A stretch of DNA of 64,000 nucleotides, taken from contig NZ_JAAAMI010000002.1 of assembly GCF_010500845.1 (NCBI RefSeq), forward strand, positions 372,001 to 436,000, given 5' to 3'. Positions 32,176 through 41,200 of this stretch are shown here, one piece after another; position 1 is the stretch's first letter, and each line of letters begins with the position of its first letter. The notes beneath the pieces are model-generated. The model did no database searches, was not told where the DNA came from, and saw only the letters and a list, made by a program, of their open reading frames with translations. The stretch comes from Flagellimonas sediminis (GTDB lineage: Bacteria; Bacteroidota; Bacteroidia; Flavobacteriales; Flavobacteriaceae). Both the position numbers and the translations under genes were made by a program.

Positions 32176-34347
32176 ATGCATAATATTCACCCAAAAACAC
32201 TTCAAGACCTCGAGTTCCCGACGGTATTGCAACAACTTTCTGCCCGATGCAATACAGATTTGGGCAAAGAGCTTGCTTTGGAAATAGCCCCTATTCCAAA
32301 CCGCGAGGCATTATTGGAAAGTTTGGGCCAGACCTCCGAATATTTAGCCTCCTTTTCCAACGACAACCGCATACCCAATCACGGATTTGATCAAATCAAT
32401 CCTGAACTGGGACTTTTAAAGATCGAGAACAGCACTCTGGAAATCGCTGGCTTTAGAAAAATTGGAAGCATTTGCAAAACCGTTGGTATCCATCAAAAAT
32501 TCCTAAAAAAATTCAAGGATTACTATCCCCTTTTATTCGGAAAATCGGAAGCGTTGAAATCCAATTCCATTGTTCCGGAAGCCATTGACCATGTCATTGA
32601 CAAGTTTGGGGAAATCAAGGACACGGCTTCTGATGAATTACGGAGCATTCGGGTGCAGATCAATGAAGTGCGGGGCAAGATCAACCAAAGTTTCGGGGCG
32701 GCTTTAGGTCGTTACCAATCCTTGGACTTTTTGGATGAGATTCGCGAATCAGTGGTGGAAAACCGAAGGGTATTGGCCGTTAAGGCCATGCACCGAAAAA
32801 AGGTGAAAGGCACTGTGATGGGAACCTCCAAAACAGGAAGTATTGTATACATTGTTCCCGAAACCACCTTAAGCTATGCCAGGGAACTCAATAACCTGGA
32901 GTTTGAAGAGAAGGAAGAAATCCAGCGAATTCTGAACCAATTGACGAACCAAATTCGTCCGTTTGCCGGTTTGCTGAAAGAATATCAAGGGTATTTGACG
33001 GATATCGATATAACGGCGGCCAAAGCAAAATATGCCAACGAAATGAACGGTGTACTCCCAGAGTTAAACGAAAACAGGGAGCTCAACCTTCGAGATGCAT
33101 ATCATCCTCTGCTCTTTCTTTCCAACAAACGAAAGCACCAAAAAACCTGGCCACAGACCATAAAATTGCATCCTGAAAACCGCATTATTGTGATTTCAGG
33201 ACCCAATGCCGGCGGAAAAAGTATTACTTTAAAGACCATTGGCCTGTTGCAGGTGATGCTGCAAAGCGGCATGCTTATTCCCGTGCACGAGCGTAGTTCG
33301 GTATGTCTTTTCGATAAAATACTGACGGATATTGGAGACAATCAATCCATTGAAAATCATTTAAGTACATACAGTTATCGACTCAAGAACATGAACTACT
33401 TTTTAAAGAAGTGCAATCACGAAACCTTATTCTTGATCGATGAGTTCGGTACTGGGAGTGACCCCGAATTGGGAGGTGCCTTGGCCGAAGCTTTCTTGGA
33501 GGTTTTCTACGAACGGGAAGCCTATGGCGTTATCACCACCCATTATGCCAATTTGAAGGCCCTTGCCAACGAACTGCCATACGCAACCAATGCGAACATG
33601 CTGTTCAACTCCAAAACCTTGGAACCCACTTTTCAATTGGTTTTGGGTGAAGCAGGAAGTTCGTTCACCTTTGAAGTTGCACAAAAAAATGGAATCCCCT
33701 ACTCCTTGATAAATAAAGCTAAGAAGAAAATAGAGCGCGGTAAGGTGCGATTCGATGAGACCATTGCCAAATTGCAAAAGGAACGCAGCAAAATGGTAGA
33801 AACCGGGACACGCTTGCAGGAAGAAGAAACCAAAGCCCGGGAAGAAGCTGACCGATTGGAACAACTCAATTCCAAGATCAAAAACAAACTGGAGAGCTAT
33901 CAGGAAATGTACGACCACAACCAGCGGATGATCCAATTGGGGAATAAGGTCAATACGATTTCCGAGCGTTATTTCATCGACAACAAAAAAAGACCCCTTA
34001 TTTCGGAGTTGCTACGTATTGTGGAAACCGAAAACAGCAAGCGGAAAAAAACTTCTGCCAAAAAGGCCAAGGAAAAGCAGGAACAGCAAAAACAAGTAGC
34101 CCAAGAACTGGAGCAGGAGATCAAACAGGTTCGGGTAGAGAAAATCGTTAAAAAGAAAAAGGAAATCCAGGCCGAAAAGAACAAACCTAGACCCGTGTTC
34201 AAAATTGGGGACCGCGTCCGTATGATGGACGGAAAGGCTGTCGGCAGCATCGATATCCTGGAAAAAGGCAAGGCTGTGGTCAACTACGGGCTTTTCACCA
34301 CCAATGTGAGTGTTGACCAATTGGAGTTGGTAGAGGCCAAGAAATAA
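32176..34347 (+). CDS. mutS2: MutS2-family ATPase without Smr nuclease domain
   Basis: 723 residues. The core/lever region includes LEFPTVLQQLSARCNTDLGK and MHRKKVKGTVMGTSKTGSIVYIVPE. The ATPase has Walker A GPNAGGKSITLKT (~342), Walker B/signature LIDEFGTGSDPELGGALAEA and HYANLKALA. A long coiled coil follows (~540-660). The end (FKIGDRVRMMDGKAVGSIDIL) is a KOW-like module; the C-terminal Smr endonuclease domain of Gram-positive MutS2 is absent. It may act on recombination intermediates or stalled ribosomes, as MutS2 does elsewhere, but without its own nuclease. Confidence 0.93.
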   Translation: MHNIHPKTLQDLEFPTVLQQLSARCNTDLGKELALEIAPIPNREALLESLGQTSEYLASFSNDNRIPNHGFDQINPELGLLKIENSTLEIAGFRKIGSICKTVGIHQKFLKKFKDYYPLLFGKSEALKSNSIVPEAIDHVIDKFGEIKDTASDELRSIRVQINEVRGKINQSFGAALGRYQSLDFLDEIRESVVENRRVLAVKAMHRKKVKGTVMGTSKTGSIVYIVPETTLSYARELNNLEFEEKEEIQRILNQLTNQIRPFAGLLKEYQGYLTDIDITAAKAKYANEMNGVLPELNENRELNLRDAYHPLLFLSNKRKHQKTWPQTIKLHPENRIIVISGPNAGGKSITLKTIGLLQVMLQSGMLIPVHERSSVCLFDKILTDIGDNQSIENHLSTYSYRLKNMNYFLKKCNHETLFLIDEFGTGSDPELGGALAEAFLEVFYEREAYGVITTHYANLKALANELPYATNANMLFNSKTLEPTFQLVLGEAGSSFTFEVAQKNGIPYSLINKAKKKIERGKVRFDETIAKLQKERSKMVETGTRLQEEETKAREEADRLEQLNSKIKNKLESYQEMYDHNQRMIQLGNKVNTISERYFIDNKKRPLISELLRIVETENSKRKKTSAKKAKEKQEQQKQVAQELEQEIKQVRVEKIVKKKKEIQAEKNKPRPVFKIGDRVRMMDGKAVGSIDILEKGKAVVNYGLFTTNVSVDQLELVEAKK

Positions 34348-34354
34348 TCCCCGT

Positions 34355-34426
34355 TGTCATTTCGAAATGAGGAACAACGTGACGATTGAGAAATCTCTCT
34401 GTAAGGATTGTCACGATTCCTAACCT
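34355..34426 (+). repeat. intergenic repeat element, copy A
   Basis: TGTCATTTCGAAATGAGG at the start, then ...GATTGAGAAATCTCTC and a TTGTCACGATT end. The head and the GAGAAATCT core recur in copies at 36131, 37084 and 58551. The rest of the gap to 34609 holds no gene that I can see. Confidence 0.65.
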
Positions 34427-34608
34427 TAGGTACAAAATGATAGACATTTCCAGTTTTGGTAAGGCCAAATTGTCTTCCAATTATTACTCAGCAAAGATCA
34501 ACCGATTGTATCATTCATGAATTTTCACATGATCCTTGAAAAATCGACGAAATTCTAGCTATTATTTTTTTACCTTGTTGTCCAACTTCTAAGACAATCA
34601 CATAAAAA

Positions 34609-36066
34609 ATGAAAGAAAAACCATCTTCTACCACCAGAAGGAACTTCATTAAAAACACCGCAATGGCCTCCAGTATTTTTATTGTGCCGCGCCATGTACT
34701 CGGTGGCCCAGGCTATTTGGCCCCTAGCGACCGCTTGCATTTGGCAGCCATTGGATCGGGCGGTAAGGGCGCAAGCGATATTGCCAATGCCTCGGTAGAT
34801 GGCCGTGAACGCGTAGTGGCGCTTTGCGATGTCGATTTTTCCGGTTCTGCAAAGCAAACAGTGGAACGTTTTCCAAAAGCCAAACTGTTCAATGATTACC
34901 GCGAAATGCTGGATAAAATGAAAGGTATAGACGCGGTTACCATCAGCACCCCGGATCACGTGCACGGACCGGCTGCGGCCTATGCCATGGGACTGGGCAA
35001 ACATGTGTATGTACAAAAACCTTTGACCCACAACATTCGCGAAGCACGGATATTGACCCAAATGGCCCGCGACAAAAAAGTTGTGACCCAAATGGGAAAC
35101 CAAGGTGGATCAAACCCCTTGTTGGGCATGGTTCAAAAATGGATAGATTCTGGGGCGTTGGGAAAAATTACCAAAGTGGAAATTTGGACCAATAGACCGG
35201 TTTGGCCACAAGGATATGCCATGCCTGCTCCAGACCCGGCAAGCAAGCCAGCTGATCTGGACTGGAACCTTTGGCTGGGTCCAGCACCCATGAAACCCTA
35301 CACGCCAAACCTTCACCCTTTTAACTGGAGAGGATGGTGGGATTATGGAACAGGTGCACTTGGTGATGTAGGTTGTCACTTGGTTGACATTCCATACAGA
35401 ACCCTTAAATTGGGATATCCTACTTCTGCAGAATGTAGCGTAGGAACCGTTTTCTCCCAAATGTGGACCCCGGATTACCATCCAGAAGGTTGTCCTGCTT
35501 CATCATTCATCACCTTAACCTATGAAGCTACGGAAAAAACAGGATCACCGCTGATAATGACTTGGAGTGATGGTGGTATCCGTCCTTCCCACCCAGAAAT
35601 CATCCCTGCAGATAGTGATATAGGCGGTCCAGGAAGTTTTAACGGTGTATTGATCCATGGAGAAAACGGGGTAATCTCTACCAACATCAATGATAGTTCA
35701 CCATTGACCCCCAAATTATATTTGAACGATGGTACCACAGAGTTTGGTCCGGAGGTTGAAGATATGCCAGAACCGGAATACGGACACCAACGCAAATGGG
35801 TCGATGCCTGTAAAGCAGGATTTGGAAGTGAGGAACATTTGGGCCTTACCTCCTCATTCGATTACGCTGGACCAATGACAGAAACCGTGCTGATGGGTAA
35901 CTTGGCCATCCGCAGCTTTATGTTGAGAAGGGAAAATCCTGAAGGCCAAATGGAATTTTACGGTCGTAGAAAACTACTTTGGGATGGGGATAACATGAAA
36001 ATCACCAACTTTGAGGATGCTAACCAATTTGTGACCCGCACCTATCGTGAAGGTTGGGAAATGTAA
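34609..36066 (+). CDS. Gfo/Idh/MocA oxidoreductase, Tat-exported
   Basis: 485 residues. Twin-arginine signal TTRRNFIKNTAMASSIFIVP. Rossmann domain LAAIGSGGKGASDIANA, VALCDVDF, the family motif GIDAVTISTPDHVHGPAA and GKHVYVQKPLTHNIREA (Lys-Pro pair of the EKP-type motif, here QKP). C-terminal alpha/beta domain with GWWDYGTGALGDVGCHLVD. It carries a tightly bound NAD(P) and acts on sugars or cyclitols in the periplasm; substrate unknown. Its own strong terminator follows. Confidence 0.93.
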   Translation: MKEKPSSTTRRNFIKNTAMASSIFIVPRHVLGGPGYLAPSDRLHLAAIGSGGKGASDIANASVDGRERVVALCDVDFSGSAKQTVERFPKAKLFNDYREMLDKMKGIDAVTISTPDHVHGPAAAYAMGLGKHVYVQKPLTHNIREARILTQMARDKKVVTQMGNQGGSNPLLGMVQKWIDSGALGKITKVEIWTNRPVWPQGYAMPAPDPASKPADLDWNLWLGPAPMKPYTPNLHPFNWRGWWDYGTGALGDVGCHLVDIPYRTLKLGYPTSAECSVGTVFSQMWTPDYHPEGCPASSFITLTYEATEKTGSPLIMTWSDGGIRPSHPEIIPADSDIGGPGSFNGVLIHGENGVISTNINDSSPLTPKLYLNDGTTEFGPEVEDMPEPEYGHQRKWVDACKAGFGSEEHLGLTSSFDYAGPMTETVLMGNLAIRSFMLRRENPEGQMEFYGRRKLLWDGDNMKITNFEDANQFVTRTYREGWEM

Positions 36067-36089
36067 TCAAGCAATAACTATAATCAACT

Positions 36090-36120
36090 AAGGGTCGCTA
36101 AAAGCGGCCCTTTTTACTTT
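36090..36120 (+). terminator. rho-independent terminator of the Gfo/Idh gene
   Basis: Nine-pair stem AAGGGTCGC / GCGGCCCTT (one G-T pair), loop TAAAA, then TTTACTTTT. Confidence 0.85.
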
Positions 36121-36130
36121 TATAAAGGGT

Positions 36131-36176
36131 TATTTCGAAATGAAAAACGAAGTGAAGATTGAAAAATCTGAATTCA
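36131..36176 (+). repeat. intergenic repeat element, copy B
   Basis: TATTTCGAAATGAA head followed by GATTGAAAAATCTGAATT; the same order of parts as copy A, more diverged. A second near-copy of the GAAAAATC core is at about 36160. Confidence 0.55.
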
Positions 36177-36284
36177 GGTTAAAAAAGAAACTGGGATTGG
36201 GCAAGGATACGGAATTGAGCAATTTTTTAAATACGTTGTAACATTTTCAATCTTGGGAAGTCTCCAAAGAAAGCATATCATAAA

Positions 36285-37019
36285 ATGAAATCAATCAAAA
36301 TCGTTATTCTTTGTCTTGGACTTCTATTTATCAACAGTTGTGCTAGTCAAGTGCAGCCAAAAGGTGTCACCATTACTTTTATGGAGGAAAATAAAACATT
36401 TTCAAATGAACAAAAGGAGTTGATACAAAATATCATCTCAAATTCCGAAGATGAAGTGCGTACCCTTTTGCCCCAACTACCTGATAGTATTACAGTAACC
36501 GTCGAAATTGTGGATTGGGAACTTGATGTGGTCGGTGGGGTCACTGGACGTACAGATACCAATTCCCCACCCTTGGTGGCCATTCAAATCTCGGAGAAAT
36601 TCCCAGGAGGTGTTACCGCAGCATCCCAAACCGCATTGAAGCATACTATTTTTCATGAGTTCCACCATTTATCCCGAGGTTGGGCCATTCAGGACAACGT
36701 TTATGGTCCAGGAATACCCATTGCCGTGGTGAACGAAGGCTTGGCCGTGGTGTTTTCCGAAGAATATACCCATCAGTCCATGAAAGCGGATAGTCCGCCA
36801 GAAGCCACGGTTGCGGAGCAATGGACAAAGGAAATCCTGGCGCTTCCGGAAGATGCCAACTATCAGCATTGGATGTTCGAGCATCCTGACGGAAGACAAT
36901 CCGTAGGATACCGAACCGGAAATTATATCATCCGAAAGGCCATGTCCATTTCAGGTAAAAGTGTTCTCGAATTGAGCAAGGGCACGCCTGATGAAATATG
37001 GAAAATGGCCGGCTTTTAG
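36285..37019 (+). CDS. predicted zincin lipoprotein (DUF2268-like)
   Basis: 244 residues. Lipobox FINSC (Cys19). Zincin motif FHEFHHLSRGW (H-E-x-x-H) with a downstream glutamate in VVNEGLAVVFSEEYT, which fits the gluzincin third ligand; this is the DUF2268 pattern. Likely a periplasmic or surface metalloprotease. It stands alone between repeat elements. Confidence 0.8.
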   Translation: MKSIKIVILCLGLLFINSCASQVQPKGVTITFMEENKTFSNEQKELIQNIISNSEDEVRTLLPQLPDSITVTVEIVDWELDVVGGVTGRTDTNSPPLVAIQISEKFPGGVTAASQTALKHTIFHEFHHLSRGWAIQDNVYGPGIPIAVVNEGLAVVFSEEYTHQSMKADSPPEATVAEQWTKEILALPEDANYQHWMFEHPDGRQSVGYRTGNYIIRKAMSISGKSVLELSKGTPDEIWKMAGF

Positions 37020-37083
37020 CAAAAACCCAATAAATCCAATACTAGGCTTTCATCCCAATCTGCTTTATCTTTGTAAAGCAAAT

Positions 37084-37162
37084 GTCATTTCGAAATGAGT
37101 AGGGCAACGACAATTGAGACATCCCATTTGGATTTCTTGTGGAATTGTTTGCTCGAAATGAC
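37084..37162. repeat. intergenic repeat element, copy C, with inverted ends
   Basis: Starts GTCATTTCGAAATGAG and ends GCTCGAAATGAC, so its ends form an inverted repeat (GTCATTTCG...CGAAATGAC) 79 bases apart. The inside has ACAATTGAGACATCCC. It lies just before the DCC gene. Confidence 0.7.
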
Positions 37163-37210
37163 GGACACACCAATGATATAAAAGATTCCCATTTTTGGAG
37201 GAATAACGGC

Positions 37211-37618
37211 ATGAAAGAAAATAAAAAAATTATCCTGTTCGATGGGGTCTGTAACCTCTGCAACGGTAGCGTACAGTTTGTGATCAAGCGGGACAAAAAA
37301 GACATTTTCCGCTATGCGGCAATTCAAAGTGAAATAGGTCGACAATTGATCACTGAACGGCATATTGACACCAGACAAGTGGATTCCATTATCCTGATTG
37401 AACCCGGGGTAGCCTATTTTACCAAATCCGATGCCGCGCTGGAAATTGCCGGGGAATTGGGTGGATTGTGGAAAGTGACCTCCATTTTTAAATGGATTCC
37501 CAAATCCATCCGCGATGTTATCTACGACTTTGTGGCCCGTAACCGCTACAAATGGTTTGGCAAACAAGAATCGTGCATGATCCCAACCCCCGAGCTAAAG
37601 GCCAAGTTTTTGGGTTGA
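37211..37618 (+). CDS. DCC-family thiol-disulfide oxidoreductase-like protein
   Basis: The ATG at 37211 (MKENKKIILFDGVCNLCNGSV) gives 135 residues; the longer frame from 37139 runs into the repeat element and is rejected. The DGVCNLC motif is the hallmark of the DCC family (DxxCxxC). Other conserved parts: FVIKRDKKDIFRYAAIQSE and SIRDVIYDFVARNRYKWFG. Predicted thioredoxin-like redox role; partner unknown. Confidence 0.88.
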   Translation: MKENKKIILFDGVCNLCNGSVQFVIKRDKKDIFRYAAIQSEIGRQLITERHIDTRQVDSIILIEPGVAYFTKSDAALEIAGELGGLWKVTSIFKWIPKSIRDVIYDFVARNRYKWFGKQESCMIPTPELKAKFLG

Positions 37619-37675
37619 CTCACCGAAACCTCCACTTCCCTAACCCGCCAAAACCTTTCACACCATTCCTGATTT

Positions 37676-37703
37676 TTTGGATGACTGACTATCCATAGGT
37701 TTG
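37676..37703 (+). promoter_or_regulatory. promoter TTTG-N16-TAGGTTTG before the MuiA-like gene
   Basis: Both Bacteroidetes boxes are present: -33 TTTG at 37676-37679 and -7 TAGGTTTG at 37696-37703, 22 bases before the ATG. Confidence 0.7.
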
Positions 37704-37725
37704 AGTAACATTAAAATCCAACCCT

Positions 37726-39798
37726 ATGAAAAATGCAGTCTTTCTTTTGTTCTTGGCCCCAGTGGTTTTATGGGCCAGCGTATCCAAAGTACCTTCAAAG
37801 ATCAAGGAGGTAACCGTATATCTCAGTGGCGCGCAAATTACCCGAACTGCTACATGCGCGCTCCAAGAGGGCTCCAATGAGGTAGTTTTTACCGGACTAT
37901 CCCATAAAATTGACGAAAGCAGTATCCAGATTTCAGGATTGGGTCCGGTTTCCATCCTTTCCCTAGTGTACAACATCAACTATTTGGAGAAATCGGAAAG
38001 AAATCCCAAGGTAAAGGAATGGAAAAACGAAATCATCCGGTTGGAACATGAAATCGCAATGATGAAAAATACCATTGCCGGTCTCGAGGAAGAAGAAAAA
38101 GTCATCACCTCCAACCGATTGGTCAATGGGGACCGACAAGTATTGGACCTGGAGCGCATGAAACAGATCGGGGCCTATTACCGCGAACGTACCACGGCCA
38201 TCAAAAATGAGATTTTCAAGACCAACATTACCATCAACAAACTAAAATTGGAAGTAAGCGACCTACAACACCAACTAGCTGAAGTGAACAACGCTCCAGA
38301 CGAGCCCCAGGGCGAAATCACCATCACTTTTGATGCCCCTATTGCCACCAACTTGAACGCCACGCTCACTTATTTGGTAAGGGATGCGGGATGGGTGCCC
38401 AATTACGATATCAAATCTACCGGATTGAACGCTCCATTGAATTTGGCCTATAAGGCCAACGTGTACCAAAAAACAGGTCAGGACTGGAACAATGTACATT
38501 TGGTACTTTCTACAGGCAACCCCAATTATAATATTGCCAAGCCCAACTTGGAGGCCAAGTATCTCAACTTTGTATCCTCCTATCAAAAGCGATATGCCCC
38601 CTCCGTGAAGAAAAAAGGATATGCCTTTAACCCGAATGTCAAAAAGGTGGTAGGTACCATTACCGACGAAAGTGGACAGCCTCTTCCCGGTGTCAATATC
38701 ATCATTAAAGGTACCAATAAGGGAACCCAATCCGATTTTGATGGGAACTATGCCATCGATGTGGCACAGGGCCAAGAGTTGGTGTATTCCTATATTGGGA
38801 TGCATCAACAGGAACTGCCCATCTATTCTTCCATAATGAATGTTCGGATGGAGGAGAATGTAAAGTTATTAGAAGAAGTGGTGGTTACTGGCTACTCAAC
38901 TGCTGCCGTAACTTCAATATCTCCTGAAAATATTCTTCAAGGCAAAGCTGCAGGAGTTCAAATTAGAGGTACAAACTCCATGAGATCAACTTCCAATCCC
39001 ATCGAAGTACAAGAACCTTTATACATTGTGGATGGAATCCCAATGGACGGCTTTTCAGAAGGTGATCTGGACGAAAACGAGATTCAGGATATAGAAGTAG
39101 TGAAGGGAGCCAATGCTACAGCCATTTATGGTAGTAAGGGTGTAAATGGGGTCGTAGTGATCACCACTAAAAAGAGCCATTTACAAGAAGGGGCCACCAA
39201 AACGGAATTTGCCATAAAAAAACCATATACCATTGCCTCGGATGGAGACATCACCGCCATTGAGATCAATACCTTTAAAATGGCCGCTACCTATGAGTAT
39301 TTTTCGGCTCCCATCATCAACGAAAATGTATTTTTGACAGCCCATTTCACCGATTGGGAGAAACATCAATTGTTGCCAGGGGAAGCAAACGTCTATTTTG
39401 AAGGCACCTATGCAGGGAAAACGGTCATCGACCCCTACACCACCCAAAAAGAAATGATCCTATCCTTGGGCATTGATAACAATGTGACCGTTACCAGGCA
39501 GCAAGAGCGCGGTTTTAAAAGTAAATCTTTTGCGGGAAGCAACAGGATTTTGGACCGTACCTACACTTTGGAGGTCAAAAACAATAAAAATGTAGCCATC
39601 AACTTGAAGCTCATGGACAGAATCCCAATTTCCCAAAACAAGGAAATCAAGGTGGAGGATATTGTCACAAACCATGCAGAGTATGATGATAAAAAGGGAT
39701 TGTTGGCCTGGGAATTGAAATTACCTGCCAAGCAATCGCAAAAAGAAAGCTTTTCCTTTCAGGTTAAATATCCAAAAGGAAGGTATATTTCCCTTTGA
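37726..39798 (+). CDS. MuiA-family (DUF4139) protein with inserted carboxypeptidase-regulatory and TonB-plug domains
   Basis: 690 residues with a signal peptide. N-terminal DUF4140 (VTVYLSGAQITRTATCALQEG), a coiled coil (~90-190), and the first part of DUF4139 (LTYLVRDAGWVPNYDI). At ~307-385 a CarboxypepD_reg-like domain begins (VVGTITDESGQPLPGVNI), followed at ~385-485 by a SusC-type plug (EEVVVTGY, PLYIVDGIPMDG, IEVVKGANATAIYGSKGVNG). DUF4139 then resumes (AATYEYFSAPIINENVFLTAHF to the end). No outer-membrane barrel follows the plug. A periplasmic or surface role is likely; the plug may dock with a TonB/SusC system (inference). Confidence 0.88.
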   Translation: MKNAVFLLFLAPVVLWASVSKVPSKIKEVTVYLSGAQITRTATCALQEGSNEVVFTGLSHKIDESSIQISGLGPVSILSLVYNINYLEKSERNPKVKEWKNEIIRLEHEIAMMKNTIAGLEEEEKVITSNRLVNGDRQVLDLERMKQIGAYYRERTTAIKNEIFKTNITINKLKLEVSDLQHQLAEVNNAPDEPQGEITITFDAPIATNLNATLTYLVRDAGWVPNYDIKSTGLNAPLNLAYKANVYQKTGQDWNNVHLVLSTGNPNYNIAKPNLEAKYLNFVSSYQKRYAPSVKKKGYAFNPNVKKVVGTITDESGQPLPGVNIIIKGTNKGTQSDFDGNYAIDVAQGQELVYSYIGMHQQELPIYSSIMNVRMEENVKLLEEVVVTGYSTAAVTSISPENILQGKAAGVQIRGTNSMRSTSNPIEVQEPLYIVDGIPMDGFSEGDLDENEIQDIEVVKGANATAIYGSKGVNGVVVITTKKSHLQEGATKTEFAIKKPYTIASDGDITAIEINTFKMAATYEYFSAPIINENVFLTAHFTDWEKHQLLPGEANVYFEGTYAGKTVIDPYTTQKEMILSLGIDNNVTVTRQQERGFKSKSFAGSNRILDRTYTLEVKNNKNVAINLKLMDRIPISQNKEIKVEDIVTNHAEYDDKKGLLAWELKLPAKQSQKESFSFQVKYPKGRYISL

Positions 39799-39801
39799 TA
39801 A

Positions 39802-39838
39802 ATATAGAATAGTACCGAGAATCGGTCCTATTCTATTT
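39802..39838. terminator. bidirectional terminator between convergent genes
   Basis: Long hairpin: AGAATAG-T-ACCGA / TCGGT-C-CTATTCT, three-base loop, flanked by AAATA and TATTT. It overlaps the stop of the minus-strand gene. Confidence 0.75.
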
Positions 39839-41005
39839 AAGGTTATTCAGGATGAAATCCAAGGTCTTGTTCGTGTTCAATTTGGCGTTGAACGAATAGC
39901 TTTGGTGGGTAATCGGCTGGGCCAAGCCCAAACTTTTGAGATATTTGATAGTTTCCTCATAATCCAAGGACACTTTCCCAATGAGCATATTGTCCATGCC
40001 CTCTTCCCTTTGGTAGCGTTTGTAAATTTTCCGTAGACCGCTCAAATACAAACGATCCTTGGTAAAACCACCACCTCGGTGGGCCCGGAGTGTAATGGTG
40101 AAAGCCTCATCCCTATTGAGTTTGTATTGTCCATAGATCAAATCAAAGGTATCGGCAAAGGAATAACCCTTGATCAAACTGTCGGTAGCCAACACACGGT
40201 ATGCCAATTCCTTCAATCGTTTTAAGGTAAGGGCACCACCCATGTACTCGCTAAAGACGGCCAAGCCTTCTTGGGTCTCCACATTTTTGGGCAATCCGTT
40301 GGAAAAAATCTTCAATGGTTGCAGCAAACCGTTATAGGTAGTTACCAAATGCACCCCAATTTCATGATTGGCCAGCGTTAGCAATTGGTTTTTACTGAAC
40401 TTGTTGTTTTTCTTGATCAACAGTGATTGTGTACTGTTGCTTACCATGGCCTCCGCTGCAATATGGGTTGAAAATTTAATGTTCAACGGAAAATCATATT
40501 GTTTCACGAAGTCTTCAAAATAATGCTTGGCCTCTTCCGCGGAAAAAACCTTTTCCATTTCCGTTGAAGTGGGTTCATCCGCAAAATGAAGGATGAAGCG
40601 AGCATTCTGAACATCTTTTTCGGTTGGTGTACCGTACACCCGAAGGGAATTATAGTAAAAGTTCTTGCCCTTACCGATGGTTTCGATGCACTGTACCATG
40701 TTGGAATAGTAATAGATCACCTCCTGGTACAACTTACGGATTCGGTCATCCTGAATACGCTCCAATCGTTGTGAAAAGAACAATCGATGCAATTCGTAAG
40801 AATCAAATTTTAGCTTGGGATATTTAAAATCTGGCTCAACCGTATATTTGGATGCAAAGAATCGATTCTTCTCTTTTTCAATATTTATCGGGTTGATGTA
40901 GCTCAACAGCTCGATCTTGCTCACCAGACGGTCCAAATCGGCATCTATCTCGAACAATTCTGCATACTCCTTTACTAATTCGTGCTTTTCCTTTTCCCCG
41001 ATCAT
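39833..41005 (-). CDS. QEGLA-motif metallopeptidase (DUF1704, MATCAP-like)
   Basis: 390 residues. Key motifs: NHEIGVHLVTTYNG (H-E-x-x-x-H metal site) and ETQEGLAVFSEYMGG (third ligand Glu, QEGLA). This is the DUF1704 family annotated as 'flavohemoglobin expression-modulating QEGLA motif protein' and related to eukaryotic MATCAP/TMCP tubulin tyrosine carboxypeptidases. It has no signal peptide, so the target is cytoplasmic. The bacterial substrate is unknown. Confidence 0.9.
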   Translation of the reverse strand: MIGEKEKHELVKEYAELFEIDADLDRLVSKIELLSYINPINIEKEKNRFFASKYTVEPDFKYPKLKFDSYELHRLFFSQRLERIQDDRIRKLYQEVIYYYSNMVQCIETIGKGKNFYYNSLRVYGTPTEKDVQNARFILHFADEPTSTEMEKVFSAEEAKHYFEDFVKQYDFPLNIKFSTHIAAEAMVSNSTQSLLIKKNNKFSKNQLLTLANHEIGVHLVTTYNGLLQPLKIFSNGLPKNVETQEGLAVFSEYMGGALTLKRLKELAYRVLATDSLIKGYSFADTFDLIYGQYKLNRDEAFTITLRAHRGGGFTKDRLYLSGLRKIYKRYQREEGMDNMLIGKVSLDYEETIKYLKSLGLAQPITHQSYSFNAKLNTNKTLDFILNNLK

Positions 41006-41200
41006 ACATTTTCAATTTCGTGGGCATGTACCATTTTGGGAATCCCGACCTTTAACTGCTTATGAACCAAGCGTACCATTGCTGAAAATATGATAGTGGT
41101 ACGTTACTCACAGCGAATCTTTGAGATTTCCGTCGCCAAAACTACTATTTTCCTGAAATTATTGGGAATGTCTTTTTAAAAAGCTATTCGTGGTTTCTGT

